From Pseudonocardia broussonetiae (GTDB lineage Bacteria > Actinomycetota > Actinomycetes > Mycobacteriales > Pseudonocardiaceae), in assembly GCF_013155125.1 (NCBI RefSeq), contig NZ_CP053564.1:5773501-5837500 (forward strand): DNA of 64,000 bases. The letters run 5' to 3'. Of the stretch, positions 53,574-62,476 are shown in pieces. The translations under genes were made by a program, and so were the position numbers. Under the pieces are notes generated by a model. It made no database searches, was not told the DNA's origin, and was given only the letters and a program-made list of their open reading frames with translations. How positions within the stretch are numbered: the first letter of the stretch is position 1; each line of letters begins with the position of its first letter.

Positions 53574-54379
53574 CGGACCGCCTCCCGGAACCGCTCGATC
53601 CCGAACCGCTCGTGGCTCTCCACCAGCGACCGGGTGTAGGGGTGGGACGGGGAGCGCAGCACGTCGGCCGCCCGGCCCCGCTCGACGACCGCGCCGTCCC
53701 GGAGCACGAGCACCTCCTCGCACACCTGCGCGACCACGGCCAGGTCGTGCGAGACCAGCACGAGGGCGAGCCCGAGCCGTTCGCGCAGGTCGGCGAGCAG
53801 GTCGAGCACCTCGGCCTGCACGGTGACGTCGAGCGCCGTGGTGGCCTCGTCGGCGACGAGCAGCTCGGGGTCGAGCGCGAGGGCGATCGCGATGAGCGCC
53901 CGCTGCGCCATCCCGCCCGAGAGCTCGTGCGGGTACTGCCCGGCGACCCGGGCCGGTTCCCGCAGGCCGGTGCGGGCGAGCAGCGTGACGGCCCGCTCGC
54001 GGGCGGCCCGCCTGCCGAGCCCGCCGCGCACGCGCAGCACCTCCGCGAGCTGGCGCCCGACCGGGATCGAGGGGTTGAGGTAGGAGGCGGGGTCCTGGAA
54101 GACGGCGCCGATCCGCGCGCCGCGGTAGGGCCGCCAGGCGGGCTCGTCGAGGCCGGTGAGCTCGGCGCCGTCGAAGCGGATCGACGTGCCCGGCCCGTTC
54201 GTGCAGCCGGGCGGCAGGATGCCGAGCACGGAGCGGCAGGTCAGCGACTTGCCGCTGCCCGACTCGCCGACGATGCCGAGGCTGCCGCCGCGGGCGACGG
54301 CGAACGCCACCCCCTCGACGACGGTGGTGCCGCCGGCGACGACCGAGAGGTCGCGCACCTCCAGCAGGGACTCAGGCAC
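53570..54379 (-). CDS. Peptide/nickel-type ABC transporter ATP-binding protein (DppD-like)
   Basis: 269 residues. Walker A GESGSGKSLTCRSVLGILP, Q-loop VFQDPASYLNPSIPVGRQL, signature LSGGMAQRALIAIAL, Walker B LLVADEATTALDVT and C-terminal PSHPYTRSLVES. First ATPase of the importer; GTG start overlapping the upstream permease gene's stop by 8 bases. Confidence 0.92.
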   Translation of the reverse strand: MPESLLEVRDLSVVAGGTTVVEGVAFAVARGGSLGIVGESGSGKSLTCRSVLGILPPGCTNGPGTSIRFDGAELTGLDEPAWRPYRGARIGAVFQDPASYLNPSIPVGRQLAEVLRVRGGLGRRAARERAVTLLARTGLREPARVAGQYPHELSGGMAQRALIAIALALDPELLVADEATTALDVTVQAEVLDLLADLRERLGLALVLVSHDLAVVAQVCEEVLVLRDGAVVERGRAADVLRSPSHPYTRSLVESHERFGIERFREAVR

Positions 54380-55199
54380 GGACGGCCTCCCGGGGTGCGG
54401 TCGCGTCGCGCAGGGCGTCGGCGAGGCCGTGGCACGCCCCGACGGCCAGCACGATGAGCAGCGCCGGGGCGAGCGGGCCCCACGGGCGCTGGAACAGGAA
54501 CAGCAGGTCGGTGGCGAGCATCCCGCCCCAGGTCGGGGCGGGCGGCTGCACGCCGATGCCGAGGAACGTCAGCGAGGAGACGATGACGAGGCTGCTGCCG
54601 AGCAGCCCCGCGGTGCTCACCGCGACGGCCGGCAGCACGGTGGGCCAGACGTGGCGGCGCAGCACGAACCAGGGCGTGGCGCCGGCGAGCTGCGCGGCCT
54701 CCACGAAGGGGGCGCCGACGAGCGGGAACGCCGCGGCGCGGGTGACCCGGTAGAAGGCCGGCGCGATGAGGATCCCGACGGCGAGCATCGCCTGGTGCAG
54801 CCCGTTGCCGAGCAGCGCGGTCATCGCCACGGCGAACACCAGGAACGGCAGCGTGACCAGCGCGTCCACCACGCGCAGCGTGACCCACTCGAAGGTCCGC
54901 CCGAGCAGCACCGACAGCAGGCCCGGAACGACGCCGAGCACCAGCCCGGCCGCGACGGCCTCCAGCGCGGCCACCAGCGACAGCGTCGAGCCCGCGAGCA
55001 GCCGGGAGGCCACGTCGCGGCCGAGGTTGTCGGTCCCGAGCCAGTGCGCGGGCGACGGCCCCTGCAGGACCGCACGGGCGTCCTGCGCGAGCGGGTCGAG
55101 CGGCGCCAGCGCAGGCCCGAGGACGGCGAGCAGCGCGACCGCGGCCAGCACCGCGAGCGACACCGCCCCGGCCCGCTGACGGACGACGGAGCGCAGCAT
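54372..55199 (-). CDS. Peptide/nickel-type ABC transporter permease (DppC-like)
   Basis: 275 residues, six helices, with the DppC start (HWLGTDNLGRDVASRLLAGSTLSL) and the EAA loop FVEAAQLAGATPWFVLRRHVWP. The ATG shares one base with the stop of the DppB-like gene (TGATG). Confidence 0.91.
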   Translation of the reverse strand: MLRSVVRQRAGAVSLAVLAAVALLAVLGPALAPLDPLAQDARAVLQGPSPAHWLGTDNLGRDVASRLLAGSTLSLVAALEAVAAGLVLGVVPGLLSVLLGRTFEWVTLRVVDALVTLPFLVFAVAMTALLGNGLHQAMLAVGILIAPAFYRVTRAAAFPLVGAPFVEAAQLAGATPWFVLRRHVWPTVLPAVAVSTAGLLGSSLVIVSSLTFLGIGVQPPAPTWGGMLATDLLFLFQRPWGPLAPALLIVLAVGACHGLADALRDATAPREAVRA

Positions 55200-56227
55200 C
55201 ACGTCCCCCGTCCCGCCGCGGCCGGGCGCAGGCGCACCAGCAGGGCGTTGACCAGCAGGCTGAACGCCAGCACCACCACGATCGCGACGACGAGCGCGCC
55301 CTGCACCACCGGCACGTCCCCGCGCAGCGCGCCCTCGGCGGCGAACCTCCCGAAGCCCGCCATCCCGAACACGCTCTCGGTGACGACAGCGCCGCCGATC
55401 AGCACCGGCACCCGCAGGCCGAGCACTGCCACCGCCGGGCCGGCGCCGTTGCGCAGCACGTGCACGCCGAGGATCCGCCGCGGCGGCAGGCCGCGGACCA
55501 CCGCGCCGAGCACGAAGTTCTCGCGGTAGGCCGCGACCAGCCCGGTGCGCAGCTGGCGGGCCACGTCGGCGACGGTGTCCAGGCTCAGCGCCGTCGCGGG
55601 CAGGACGATCAGCGAGAACCAGGCGCCCACGTCGACGGACGGCGAGACGTACCCGGCCGACGGCACGAGCGGCACCAGCACCGCGAACACCACGATCAGC
55701 CCGATCGCGACGACGAACGGCGGCAGCGTGGCGATCACCGAGCAGAACGCGGTGATCGTCCGGTCCACCCAGGTGCCGCGCAGCACCGCGGCGAGGACAC
55801 CGAGCGCGACGCCGCCGAGCACGCCGATGAGCAGGGCCAGGCCGGCCACCGACAGCGACACCTCCAGCCGCTGGCCGATCTGCTCGGCCACCCCGACCCC
55901 GTTGGACCACGAGACGCCCAGGTCGCCGTGCAGCACGCCGACGAGCCAGTCGGCGTACTGCACCGCAACGGGCCGGTCGAGCCCGAACTCGGCGTCGACG
56001 CGCGCCACGTCCGCCGGGGTGGCCGCGTCGCCGAGCTTGAGCCCGGCCGGGCTCAGCCCGCTCACGGCGCCGAGCGCGAACGTGGCCCCCGTGGCCAGCA
56101 GGAACACCGGCACGGTCGCGGCGAGGGTGCGCCCCCACCAGCGCAGCGCGGTGCGGCGGCGGGGCGGGGCGGGCGCGGCCGCCCGAGGGACGGCCGGCGC
56201 CGGCGCCGCGACGAGGACCGACGTCAC
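55199..56227 (-). CDS. Peptide/nickel-type ABC transporter permease (DppB-like)
   Basis: 342 residues, six helices after a basic 30-residue N-terminus. DppB features: LGLDRPVAVQYADWLVGVLHGDLGVSWSNGVGVAEQIGQRLEVSL and the EAA loop YRENFVLGAVVRGLPPRRILGVHVLRN. GTG overlaps the binding-protein stop (GTGA); in-frame sequence upstream is out of frame for the binding protein. Confidence 0.91.
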   Translation of the reverse strand: MTSVLVAAPAPAVPRAAAPAPPRRRTALRWWGRTLAATVPVFLLATGATFALGAVSGLSPAGLKLGDAATPADVARVDAEFGLDRPVAVQYADWLVGVLHGDLGVSWSNGVGVAEQIGQRLEVSLSVAGLALLIGVLGGVALGVLAAVLRGTWVDRTITAFCSVIATLPPFVVAIGLIVVFAVLVPLVPSAGYVSPSVDVGAWFSLIVLPATALSLDTVADVARQLRTGLVAAYRENFVLGAVVRGLPPRRILGVHVLRNGAGPAVAVLGLRVPVLIGGAVVTESVFGMAGFGRFAAEGALRGDVPVVQGALVVAIVVVLAFSLLVNALLVRLRPAAAGRGT

Positions 56228-57762
56228 GTCCGCTCCCCCACCGTGACGCCCTCCCAGCGGTACTGGGACAGGAAGTGGGGCAGCGGCGAGACGCGCGGGC
56301 TGCGCACGGCGATCCGCGGCGTCGTGGCGAGGGAGAAGCTCGGCGACATCAGCACGCCCAGCCGCACGGCCTCCTGCAGCACGGCCGGGTACTCCGGGGC
56401 GTCGAGCGGCGTGCGGCGGACGGTGTCGAGCGCGGCGAGGAACTCCGGCGTGGCGACCTTGCTGGTGTTCATCAGGCCCTCGGCGCCGTAGACGACCGTG
56501 AGGTTCTGCACCGGGGACTCCCGGCCGACCGTGCCGTCGAGCGCGAACTGCGCGCGCCGCCCGAGGTACACCTCCTGCTGCCACGTCGACGAGCCGGGCG
56601 GGACCACGTTGATCGTCGCGGTCACCCCGACGGCCTGCAGCTGCTGCTGCACGAGCTCGGCGCGGTCCTGCGTCGCGGCGGGCGCGGTGACGGTGAGCGC
56701 CAGCTGCCCCGGCGCGTAGCCCGCCTCGGCGAGCAGCGCCCGGGCCCGGTCGGGGTCGTAGGCGAACACGCCGTCCAGGCCCGGGTCGTGGGCGACGTAG
56801 CCCGCCGGGAAGGGCTGGTAGGCGACGTCCCCGATGCCGCCCTGGGTCACGTCGATGATCGCCTGGCGGTCGACGGCGAACTTCAGGGCGTCGACGACGC
56901 GCCGGTCGGTGAGCGGCTCCAGCCCGCTGTGCACGTCGACCTGGCTCACGCCGAACGAGTCGATCACCTCGACCTCCAGCCCCGCGGCCTGCGCCTGCGC
57001 GACCTGGTTTCCGGTGATCGTGGCGACGTCCAGCGCGCCGGTCTGCACGGCCGCGACGACCGACGAGGGGTCGGTGCCCGCGGTGAGCTCGAGCCGCTCG
57101 ACCAGGATCTCGTCGGCGTTCCAGTAGCCGGGGTTGCGGACGAGCACGGCGCGGGACTCCGGGACGAAGCTCTCCATCGTGAACGGGCCGGCCCCGACCG
57201 GTGCCGTCGGCAGCGCCGCCGCGTCGGCCGTGAACGCCGCGGGGCTGACGATCGCCCCCGTCTTGCCGGCGAGCAGGTTCGGCACCTGGTAGTCGGGCGC
57301 GGCGAGGAGCAGCGTGACGGTCCGCTCGTCGTCGACGGTGATGTCGGCGATCGTCCTCAGCTGGTCCTTGAGCAGCGAGTCCTGCTGCGTCGTGCCGCGC
57401 AGCAGGCTCTGCCGCACGGCGTCCGCGTCGAGCGGCGTGCCGTCGGAGAAGGTCAGCCCGGGCCGGAGCGTGAACGTGACCGCGGTGCCGTCGCCGTTGT
57501 AGCTCCACGACTCGGCCAGTCCCGGCCCGGCGTTCCCCTGCTCGTCGAGCTGGGTGAGCGAGGCGTAGACCAGCGCGAGGGTGTTGATGTCGTTGCCGGT
57601 CGAGGACGTGACCGGGTCCCACGAGGTGGGCAGCGCGAAGCCCCACCTCAGGGTGGTGTCGCGGGCGCCGGCCGCGCTCGCGCCGCCGCACCCGGCGAGC
57701 AGCAGGACGGCGGCGACCGCGAGTGCGGCGAGGCGGGCGAGCCGGGACGGGGTGGCGCCCAT
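56224..57762 (-). CDS. ABC transporter substrate-binding lipoprotein, SBP_bac_5 family
   Basis: 512 residues. Lipoprotein signal with lipobox LLAGC, then the type 5 solute-binding fold: TLRWGFALPTSWDPVTSSTGNDINTLALVYASL, YNGDGTAVTFTLRPGLTFSDGTPLDADAV, and DRRVVDALKFAVDRQAII. Family ligands include peptides, nickel and, in some operons, sulfur compounds such as glutathione or sulfonates. The ATG at 57762 follows AGGAG by 10 nt; a GTG at 57783 overlapping the monooxygenase stop is the alternative. Confidence 0.92.
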   Translation of the reverse strand: MGATPSRLARLAALAVAAVLLLAGCGGASAAGARDTTLRWGFALPTSWDPVTSSTGNDINTLALVYASLTQLDEQGNAGPGLAESWSYNGDGTAVTFTLRPGLTFSDGTPLDADAVRQSLLRGTTQQDSLLKDQLRTIADITVDDERTVTLLLAAPDYQVPNLLAGKTGAIVSPAAFTADAAALPTAPVGAGPFTMESFVPESRAVLVRNPGYWNADEILVERLELTAGTDPSSVVAAVQTGALDVATITGNQVAQAQAAGLEVEVIDSFGVSQVDVHSGLEPLTDRRVVDALKFAVDRQAIIDVTQGGIGDVAYQPFPAGYVAHDPGLDGVFAYDPDRARALLAEAGYAPGQLALTVTAPAATQDRAELVQQQLQAVGVTATINVVPPGSSTWQQEVYLGRRAQFALDGTVGRESPVQNLTVVYGAEGLMNTSKVATPEFLAALDTVRRTPLDAPEYPAVLQEAVRLGVLMSPSFSLATTPRIAVRSPRVSPLPHFLSQYRWEGVTVGERT

Positions 57763-57779
57763 GGCGGTGGTGCTCCTGT

Positions 57780-59144
57780 TCACGGGGTGGGGACCAGCGG
57801 ACGCGCGGTCGCGCGGGCGGCGGTGTGGACGTTCTCGGGGACGGGCAGGCCGAGGTGCCCGCGCAGGGTCGTGCTGTCGTAGGCGTCGCGGACGACGCCG
57901 CGGGCCCGCAGCAGCGGCAGGACCCCGTCGGTGAAGCGGGCGAACTCGCTGGGCACGGTGACGTGCACGTTCAGCCCGTCGAGCGCGCCGGCCTCGAACC
58001 ACTCCTGGATCCGGTCGGCGACGGTCCGCGCGGACCCGACGAACGGCGCGGGCGTGGACGCGGTGAACCGCAGCACCGTCTCGCGCAGCGTGAGGCCCTC
58101 GTCGCGGGCCACGGCCTTGATCCGCTCGGCCTGCGTGCGGAAGCTGGTCGACCCGAGGTCGCCCAGCTCCGGGAACGGGGCGTCGAGGTCGTACCCGCTG
58201 AAGTCGTGCCAGCCGAACGGCCTGCCGAACTGGGCGAGGGTCTTGGGGAAGTCGCGCTCGAACCGGTCGCGCCGGCGGGCCTCCTCGATCGCGAGCGCCT
58301 CCTCGTCGGTGTCGGCGACGACCGGCGTGATGCCGGGCATGACGACGACGTGCCGGGGGTCGCGGCCCTTCGCCTGCGCGCGGGCCCGGATGTCCCGGGC
58401 GAACGCGACGCCGGCCTCCAGCGTCGGGGCGTGGGTGAAGATGCCCTCGCCGATCTCCGCGCCCAGGTCGCGGCCCTCCTCCGAGTCGCCGGCCTGGAAG
58501 ATCACCGGCCGGCCCTGCGGGGAGCGCGAGATGTTGAGCGGCCCGCGCACCGAGGAGAAGTGCTCGCCGCTGTGGTCGAGGCGGTGCAGGCGGGAGGGGT
58601 CGACGAACTCCTCGGCCGCCTTGTCGACGGCGAACGCGTCGTCCTCGTAGGAGTCCCACAGCCCCTGGCACACCCGCACCGACTCCAGCGCGCGGCCGTA
58701 GCGGGCGGCGTAGTCGTAGTGCTCGTCGCGGCTGTAGTTCGCCGCCGTGCCGCCGTCGCCGGTCGCGACGACGTTCCACCCGGCCCGCCCGCCGCTGATG
58801 AGGTCGAGGGACCCGAGGCGGCGGGCGAGGTTGAACGGCGAGTTGTACGAGGTGGTCAGGGTGCCGACCAGCCCGATCCGCTCGGTCTGCACGGCCACCG
58901 CCGACAGCAGCGTCAGCGGCTCCAGCCGGTTGAGGTAGTGGGGCGGGGAGTCCGGGGTGATGAACTGGCTGTCGACGATGAACACCAGGTCGAACAGCGC
59001 GGCCTCGGCCTGCCGCGCGCGCTCGACGTACCAGCGGATGTCGGTGCTGGCGTCGAGGGGGACCTCGGGGTGGCGCCACGTGTCGTGGTCGCCGGGGCCG
59101 CCGACGCCGAACAGGACGGCGCCGAGCTTCAACTGCCGGGGCAT
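57780..59144 (-). CDS. FMN-dependent monooxygenase, NtaA/SnaA/DszA-type LLM flavoprotein
   Basis: 454 residues. LLM-class TIM-barrel monooxygenase of the NtaA/SnaA/SoxA(DszA) group, using reduced FMN from a partner reductase and O2. Features: QLKLGAVLFGVGGPGDHDTWRHPE, AALFDLVFIVDSQFI, GLVGTLTTSYNSPFNLARRLGSLDLISGGRAGWNVVAT, FQAGDSEEGRDLGAE and HAPTLEAGVAFARDIRARA. Members oxidise nitrilotriacetate, dimethylsulfide or sulfones, and many are sulfur-starvation genes. First structural gene of an eight-gene operon; AGAGAGGCCC precedes the ATG. The leader peptide upstream favours an organosulfur substrate. Confidence 0.9.
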   Translation of the reverse strand: MPRQLKLGAVLFGVGGPGDHDTWRHPEVPLDASTDIRWYVERARQAEAALFDLVFIVDSQFITPDSPPHYLNRLEPLTLLSAVAVQTERIGLVGTLTTSYNSPFNLARRLGSLDLISGGRAGWNVVATGDGGTAANYSRDEHYDYAARYGRALESVRVCQGLWDSYEDDAFAVDKAAEEFVDPSRLHRLDHSGEHFSSVRGPLNISRSPQGRPVIFQAGDSEEGRDLGAEIGEGIFTHAPTLEAGVAFARDIRARAQAKGRDPRHVVVMPGITPVVADTDEEALAIEEARRRDRFERDFPKTLAQFGRPFGWHDFSGYDLDAPFPELGDLGSTSFRTQAERIKAVARDEGLTLRETVLRFTASTPAPFVGSARTVADRIQEWFEAGALDGLNVHVTVPSEFARFTDGVLPLLRARGVVRDAYDSTTLRGHLGLPVPENVHTAARATARPLVPTP

Positions 59145-59446
59145 GGGTGGGCCTCTCTGGGACGCGCTCAGGACGCGTCCGGGCGCGGCGGCGCGCGCGG
59201 ACGCGGAGGGACGAGCGGAGGGGGACGAGCGGGAGGGCCTGGGCGCGGAGGGCGTCAGGCGGTCGCGCGACGACACGTCGCGGAGCAGGTGCGGCCGAGG
59301 TCCACGGCGCGGCGCTGCGTGAGCAGCGGAGACGCGGGTGAGGCCGACATGCCCGTGATCGTGGCACGCGGGCGGGCGCCGCGTCCAAGCACGAGACCCG
59401 ATCACATCCGAGAGGGATTCCTGATCGGTCGTGCTCGAATGGGTGC
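59145..59446. other. Divergent regulatory spacer of the monooxygenase operon
   Basis: About 300 bases between the monooxygenase gene and the divergent LysR gene. It contains the leader peptide frame (59255-59350), leaving about 110 bases for an attenuator and about 95 for the two promoters and LysR sites. I found no simple long perfect hairpin in the 110-base part. Confidence 0.6.
59255..59350 (-). CDS. Putative cysteine leader peptide of the sulfur operon
   Basis: A 31-codon minus-strand frame from the ATG at 59350 to the TGA at 59255, about 110 bases before the monooxygenase gene. Its core is LLTQRRAVDLGRTCSATCRR. It resembles the short actinobacterial putative leader peptides (LTxRxxVDLxRxxSxxCR) found before sulfate, cysteine and sulfonate genes, whose terminal cysteines allow attenuation by charged Cys-tRNA. 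Two Cys codons lie near its end (TGC, TGT). Too short for ordinary gene calling; identified from the motif and its position. Confidence 0.78.
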   Translation of the reverse strand: MSASPASPLLTQRRAVDLGRTCSATCRRATA

Positions 59447-60298
59447 GTGAACCGGGTCCTCGACGTCGTGGCGCTGCGCAGCTTCGTGGCGGTGGCCGAC
59501 TGCGGCGGCTTCCACCGCGCCGCCGCGGCCCTGCACGTGAGCCAGCCCACCGTCAGCGCCCACGTCCGCCGGCTGGAGGGCGTGTGCGGGCAGCCCCTCA
59601 TGGAGCGCGTCGGCCGGACCTCGCGCACGACCCCCGCGGGCGACGCCCTGCTGGCCCACGCCCGCCGGCTGCTCGCCGTGCACGACGAGGCGCTGCAGGC
59701 CCTGACGACCGACCGGCCCGACGAGCTGGTCGTCGGGTCCACCGAGCACGCCGCCGACCGCCTGCTGCCGGAGCTCACACCCGCCGCGCTCGGCACCGGA
59801 CGGGTGCGCTTCCGCCTCGACCGGGGTGCGCGGCTGCGGGAGGCCCTCGACCGCGGGGAGCTCGACCTCGCCCTGCTGCTGGGCCGCGCCCGGGACGAGC
59901 GGTCGCACGACGCGGGCGTGCTGGAGCTGCACTGGTTCGCCGCCCCGGGGTGGGTGCGGCCCCCCGGCGAGCCGCTCCCCCTCGTGGCGCTCGACGACCC
60001 CTGCGCGCTGCGCGAGCGGGCGCTGGAGACCCTGGCCCGCGAGGAGCAGGCGGTCGTCGTGGCCTGCGAGGCCGCCTACCTCGCCGGCGTGCTCGCCGCC
60101 GCCCGCGCCGGGCTGGGCGTCGCCCTGCTCGCCACGATGGGCCGCGTCCCCGAGGGCCTGGAGCGGCGCGACGACCTGCCGGCCGTCGAGCCGGTGCCGA
60201 TGTCCCTGCGCACCCGGCGCGGGCTCCCGCCCGCCGTCGTCGAGAGGGCGACCGGGTCGCTCGCGGGGGTGCTGGCGGGTCGCAGCGCGCCCGCATGA
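59447..60298 (+). CDS. LysR-family regulator, divergent from the monooxygenase operon
   Basis: 283 residues. HTH at the N-terminus (RVLDVVALRSFVAVADCGGFHRAAAALHVSQPTVSAHVRRLEGVCGQPLMERVGR) and a LysR effector domain that is shorter than usual. Faces away from the leader peptide and monooxygenase genes, so it is the likely activator or repressor of that operon (compare CysB/Cbl, LysR regulators of sulfonate use). GTG start with a weak -10-like TCGAAT 6 nt before it. Confidence 0.9.
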   Translation: MNRVLDVVALRSFVAVADCGGFHRAAAALHVSQPTVSAHVRRLEGVCGQPLMERVGRTSRTTPAGDALLAHARRLLAVHDEALQALTTDRPDELVVGSTEHAADRLLPELTPAALGTGRVRFRLDRGARLREALDRGELDLALLLGRARDERSHDAGVLELHWFAAPGWVRPPGEPLPLVALDDPCALRERALETLAREEQAVVVACEAAYLAGVLAAARAGLGVALLATMGRVPEGLERRDDLPAVEPVPMSLRTRRGLPPAVVERATGSLAGVLAGRSAPA

Positions 60299-60316
60299 CC
60301 GACGGGCGGCCGGTCC

Positions 60317-61048
60317 CTACCTGAGCCAGTCGGTGTACCGGGTGGAGGCGATGCGGGCACCCTCGCCGGCGACCAGCACGTCGGGGCGGACCACCGCGAA
60401 CAGGCCGGCGGACCCGTCCACGGTCACCGACCGCGTGTCGCCCCTTGCAGCGAGCGTGATCCGGCCGAGCTCGTCGAGCGGGTAGACCTCGGGGCCCGCG
60501 AGGTCGAGCGTCCCGTTCAGCGGCGCGCCGGCGGCGACCTCCGCGACCGTCGCGGCGACCTCCGCCGCCGCCAACGGCTGCAGCAGGGTCCGCGGCAGGC
60601 GGACCGTGTCCCCGTCGGCGGTCCAGGACAGCACCGCGTCGATGAACTCCATGAACTGCGTCGCCCGCACGATCGAGTAGGGCACCGGACCGGCCTTCAG
60701 GACGTCCTCCTGCAGGGTCTTGGCCCGGTAGTAGTCGAGCTCCGGCACCCGGTCCACGCCGACGATGGACAGGACGACGACGTGCCCGGCGTCGGCCCGC
60801 ACCGCCCCCGCCACGAGGTTGTCCATCGAGGTCCGGAAGAACTCCGGCGACGCCTCGTCGAACGTCGGGGAGTTGGTCAGGTTGACGACGACCTCGGCGC
60901 CCGCCAGCGCGGCGTCGAGGCCCTCCCCGGTGATGACGTCGACCCCGGTCGACAGCGCGTGCGGTACCGCGTCGTGGCCTGCCGCGTTCAGGTCCCGCAC
61001 GACCTGCGACCCGATGAGCCCGGTTCCACCGATGACTGCGAACTCCAT
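60317..61048 (-). CDS. NAD(P)-binding NmrA/atypical SDR protein, ECF41 partner
   Basis: 243 residues. Rossmann start MEFAVIGGTGLIGSQVVRDLNAAGH (GxxGxxG), then NSPTFDEASPEFFRTSMDNLVAGAV and YYRAKTLQEDVLKAGPVPYSIVRATQFMEF typical of NmrA-like/UbiE-like epimerase-fold proteins. It follows the ECF41 sigma gene by 86 bases in the same direction; epimerase-like genes are standard ECF41 targets, so it is probably under that sigma factor. Confidence 0.87.
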   Translation of the reverse strand: MEFAVIGGTGLIGSQVVRDLNAAGHDAVPHALSTGVDVITGEGLDAALAGAEVVVNLTNSPTFDEASPEFFRTSMDNLVAGAVRADAGHVVVLSIVGVDRVPELDYYRAKTLQEDVLKAGPVPYSIVRATQFMEFIDAVLSWTADGDTVRLPRTLLQPLAAAEVAATVAEVAAGAPLNGTLDLAGPEVYPLDELGRITLAARGDTRSVTVDGSAGLFAVVRPDVLVAGEGARIASTRYTDWLR

Positions 61049-61134
61049 GACCCGCCCTGCTTCCTGTGAGTGGGCGTCCGTGTTCGGACGTCCACAGGCA
61101 GGACAGGACAGCCCGGCGATCTGTGACAGGGCGC

Positions 61135-62055
61135 CTACGCGGCCCGCGCGATCCGCTCCAGCTTCTCCGGGTTCATCACCCACATCAGCCGGTCCAACCC
61201 GTCGGTCGTGCCGGTCACGGCCAGCAGCGCGACCGGCTCCCCGTCCCGGGACACGAGCACCGACGGCGAGCCGTTGGCCTCGACCCAGCGCACCTCGGCC
61301 CCCTCCCAGAACCGCGAGGCGAAGGTCGCTACGACCCGCGCCACCCGCTCCCGTCCGGTCACCACGACGCGGGCGGCGTTGCGCACCGCTCCCCCGCCGT
61401 CGGTGTGGCTGACGACGTCCGCGGCCAGCAGGGACTCGAGGTCGTCGAGGTCGCCCGCGCGGGCGGCGACCAGGAACGCCGAGAGCAGCCGGCGGTGCGC
61501 CGCGGCGTCGACGGACGCCTCCTTCTCGACGCGGATGCTCCTGCGGGCCCGGCTGACCAGCTTCCGCGCGTTCGCGACCTGCGTCCGCAGCACCTCCGCG
61601 ATCCGCTCGTAGGGGTAGTCGAAGGCCTCGCGCAGCACGAACGCCGCCCGCTCGGTGGGCGTGAGCTTCTCCAGGAGCAGGAGCACCGCGAGGTCGAGGG
61701 CCTCCCCCCGCTCCGCGCCGAGCGCCGGATCGGCGCTCGTGTCGACCGGCTCCGGGAGCCACGGACCCACGTAGGTCTCCCGCCGGACCCGCGCCGTCTG
61801 CGTGGCGTTGATGGCGAGCCGGGTCGCCATCGTCACCAGGAAGGCGGTCTCGTCGCGGACCGCGTCCCGGTCGTGGACCTGCCACTTGACCCACACGTCC
61901 TGCACGACGTCCTCGGCGTCGGCCACCGCGCCCAGCATCCGGTAGGCGATCCCGAACAGGCGCGGCCGGACCAGGGCGAACGACGACGCGGCCTCGTCGA
62001 GGTCGGCCGGTGCGGACGGCGGTGCCGCACCGTCGGACGGGAGGTGCACGGTCAC
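61135..62055 (-). CDS. ECF41-type sigma factor (SigJ-like) with SnoaL-like C-terminal domain
   Basis: 306 residues. Region 2 (RPRLFGIAYRMLGAVADAEDVVQDVWVKW), linker motif WLPEP (99-103), region 4 (LTPTERAAFVLREAFDYPYERIAEVLRTQVANARKLVSRAR) and a SnoaL-like extension with DGGG (219-222) and a final NPEKL. These are the defining ECF41 motifs; the C-terminal domain takes the place of an anti-sigma factor and contacts the sigma core. Targets are usually COE genes (carboxymuconolactone decarboxylase, oxidoreductase, epimerase), and both flank it here. Confidence 0.93.
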   Translation of the reverse strand: MTVHLPSDGAAPPSAPADLDEAASSFALVRPRLFGIAYRMLGAVADAEDVVQDVWVKWQVHDRDAVRDETAFLVTMATRLAINATQTARVRRETYVGPWLPEPVDTSADPALGAERGEALDLAVLLLLEKLTPTERAAFVLREAFDYPYERIAEVLRTQVANARKLVSRARRSIRVEKEASVDAAAHRRLLSAFLVAARAGDLDDLESLLAADVVSHTDGGGAVRNAARVVVTGRERVARVVATFASRFWEGAEVRWVEANGSPSVLVSRDGEPVALLAVTGTTDGLDRLMWVMNPEKLERIARAA

Positions 62056-62476
62056 AGCGTAGGAGCGCTGCGGTCAGCCGGTGAAGCTGCCGCCGTTCGC
62101 GTCCACGACCGACCCGGTGATGCAGTCGGCACCCGGGGAGGCCAGGAATGCCGCGACCGAGGCGATCTCCTCGGCCCGACCGAACCGCTGGAGACCGAAC
62201 CCACGCACACGACGCGACCGCCGCGCCGGCGCAGGTGTGGCAGCGCGGCCTGAACCCCCGACCCCCGTGGTGGGTAGGACGTCGTCGGTCCTCGATCGAG
62301 TCCCGACCGCGCTGCGCGATGGTCGCGTCGGCACGATCGCGGAGGTGCTCGAGCCGATTCACCACGAGCGGGTGAGCCGCCGCAGGGCCGGGAGCCAGAG
62401 GCTGTGGACGGTACCGAAGTCCGTCCACGACCCGCGGCACACCGGAGTGCCGCGGCCAGACCCGGAAGGAAGACAC
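62056..62476. other. Spacer with SDR remnant and promoter region
   Basis: Apart from the SDR fragment at 62074-62190 I see no gene. It must carry the promoter of the carboxymuconolactone decarboxylase gene and that of the ECF41 gene; I could not pick out an ECF41-type promoter with confidence. Confidence 0.5.
62074..62190 (-). pseudogene. C-terminal remnant of an SDR oxidoreductase
   Basis: The minus-strand frame ends QRFGRAEEIASVAAFLASPGADCITGSVVDANGGSFTG, the unmistakable C-terminus of a FabG-like classical SDR. The preceding in-frame residues are low complexity with no Rossmann fold or YxxxK, so only about 38 codons survive. The oxidoreductase member of an ECF41 regulon may have been lost here. 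Confidence 0.8.

Noticed and set aside
59435..59440. Leaderless -10 box for the second LysR gene (TCGAAT)
   Set aside because: Spacing fits but the invariant A at position 2 is missing, so I did not list it as a promoter.
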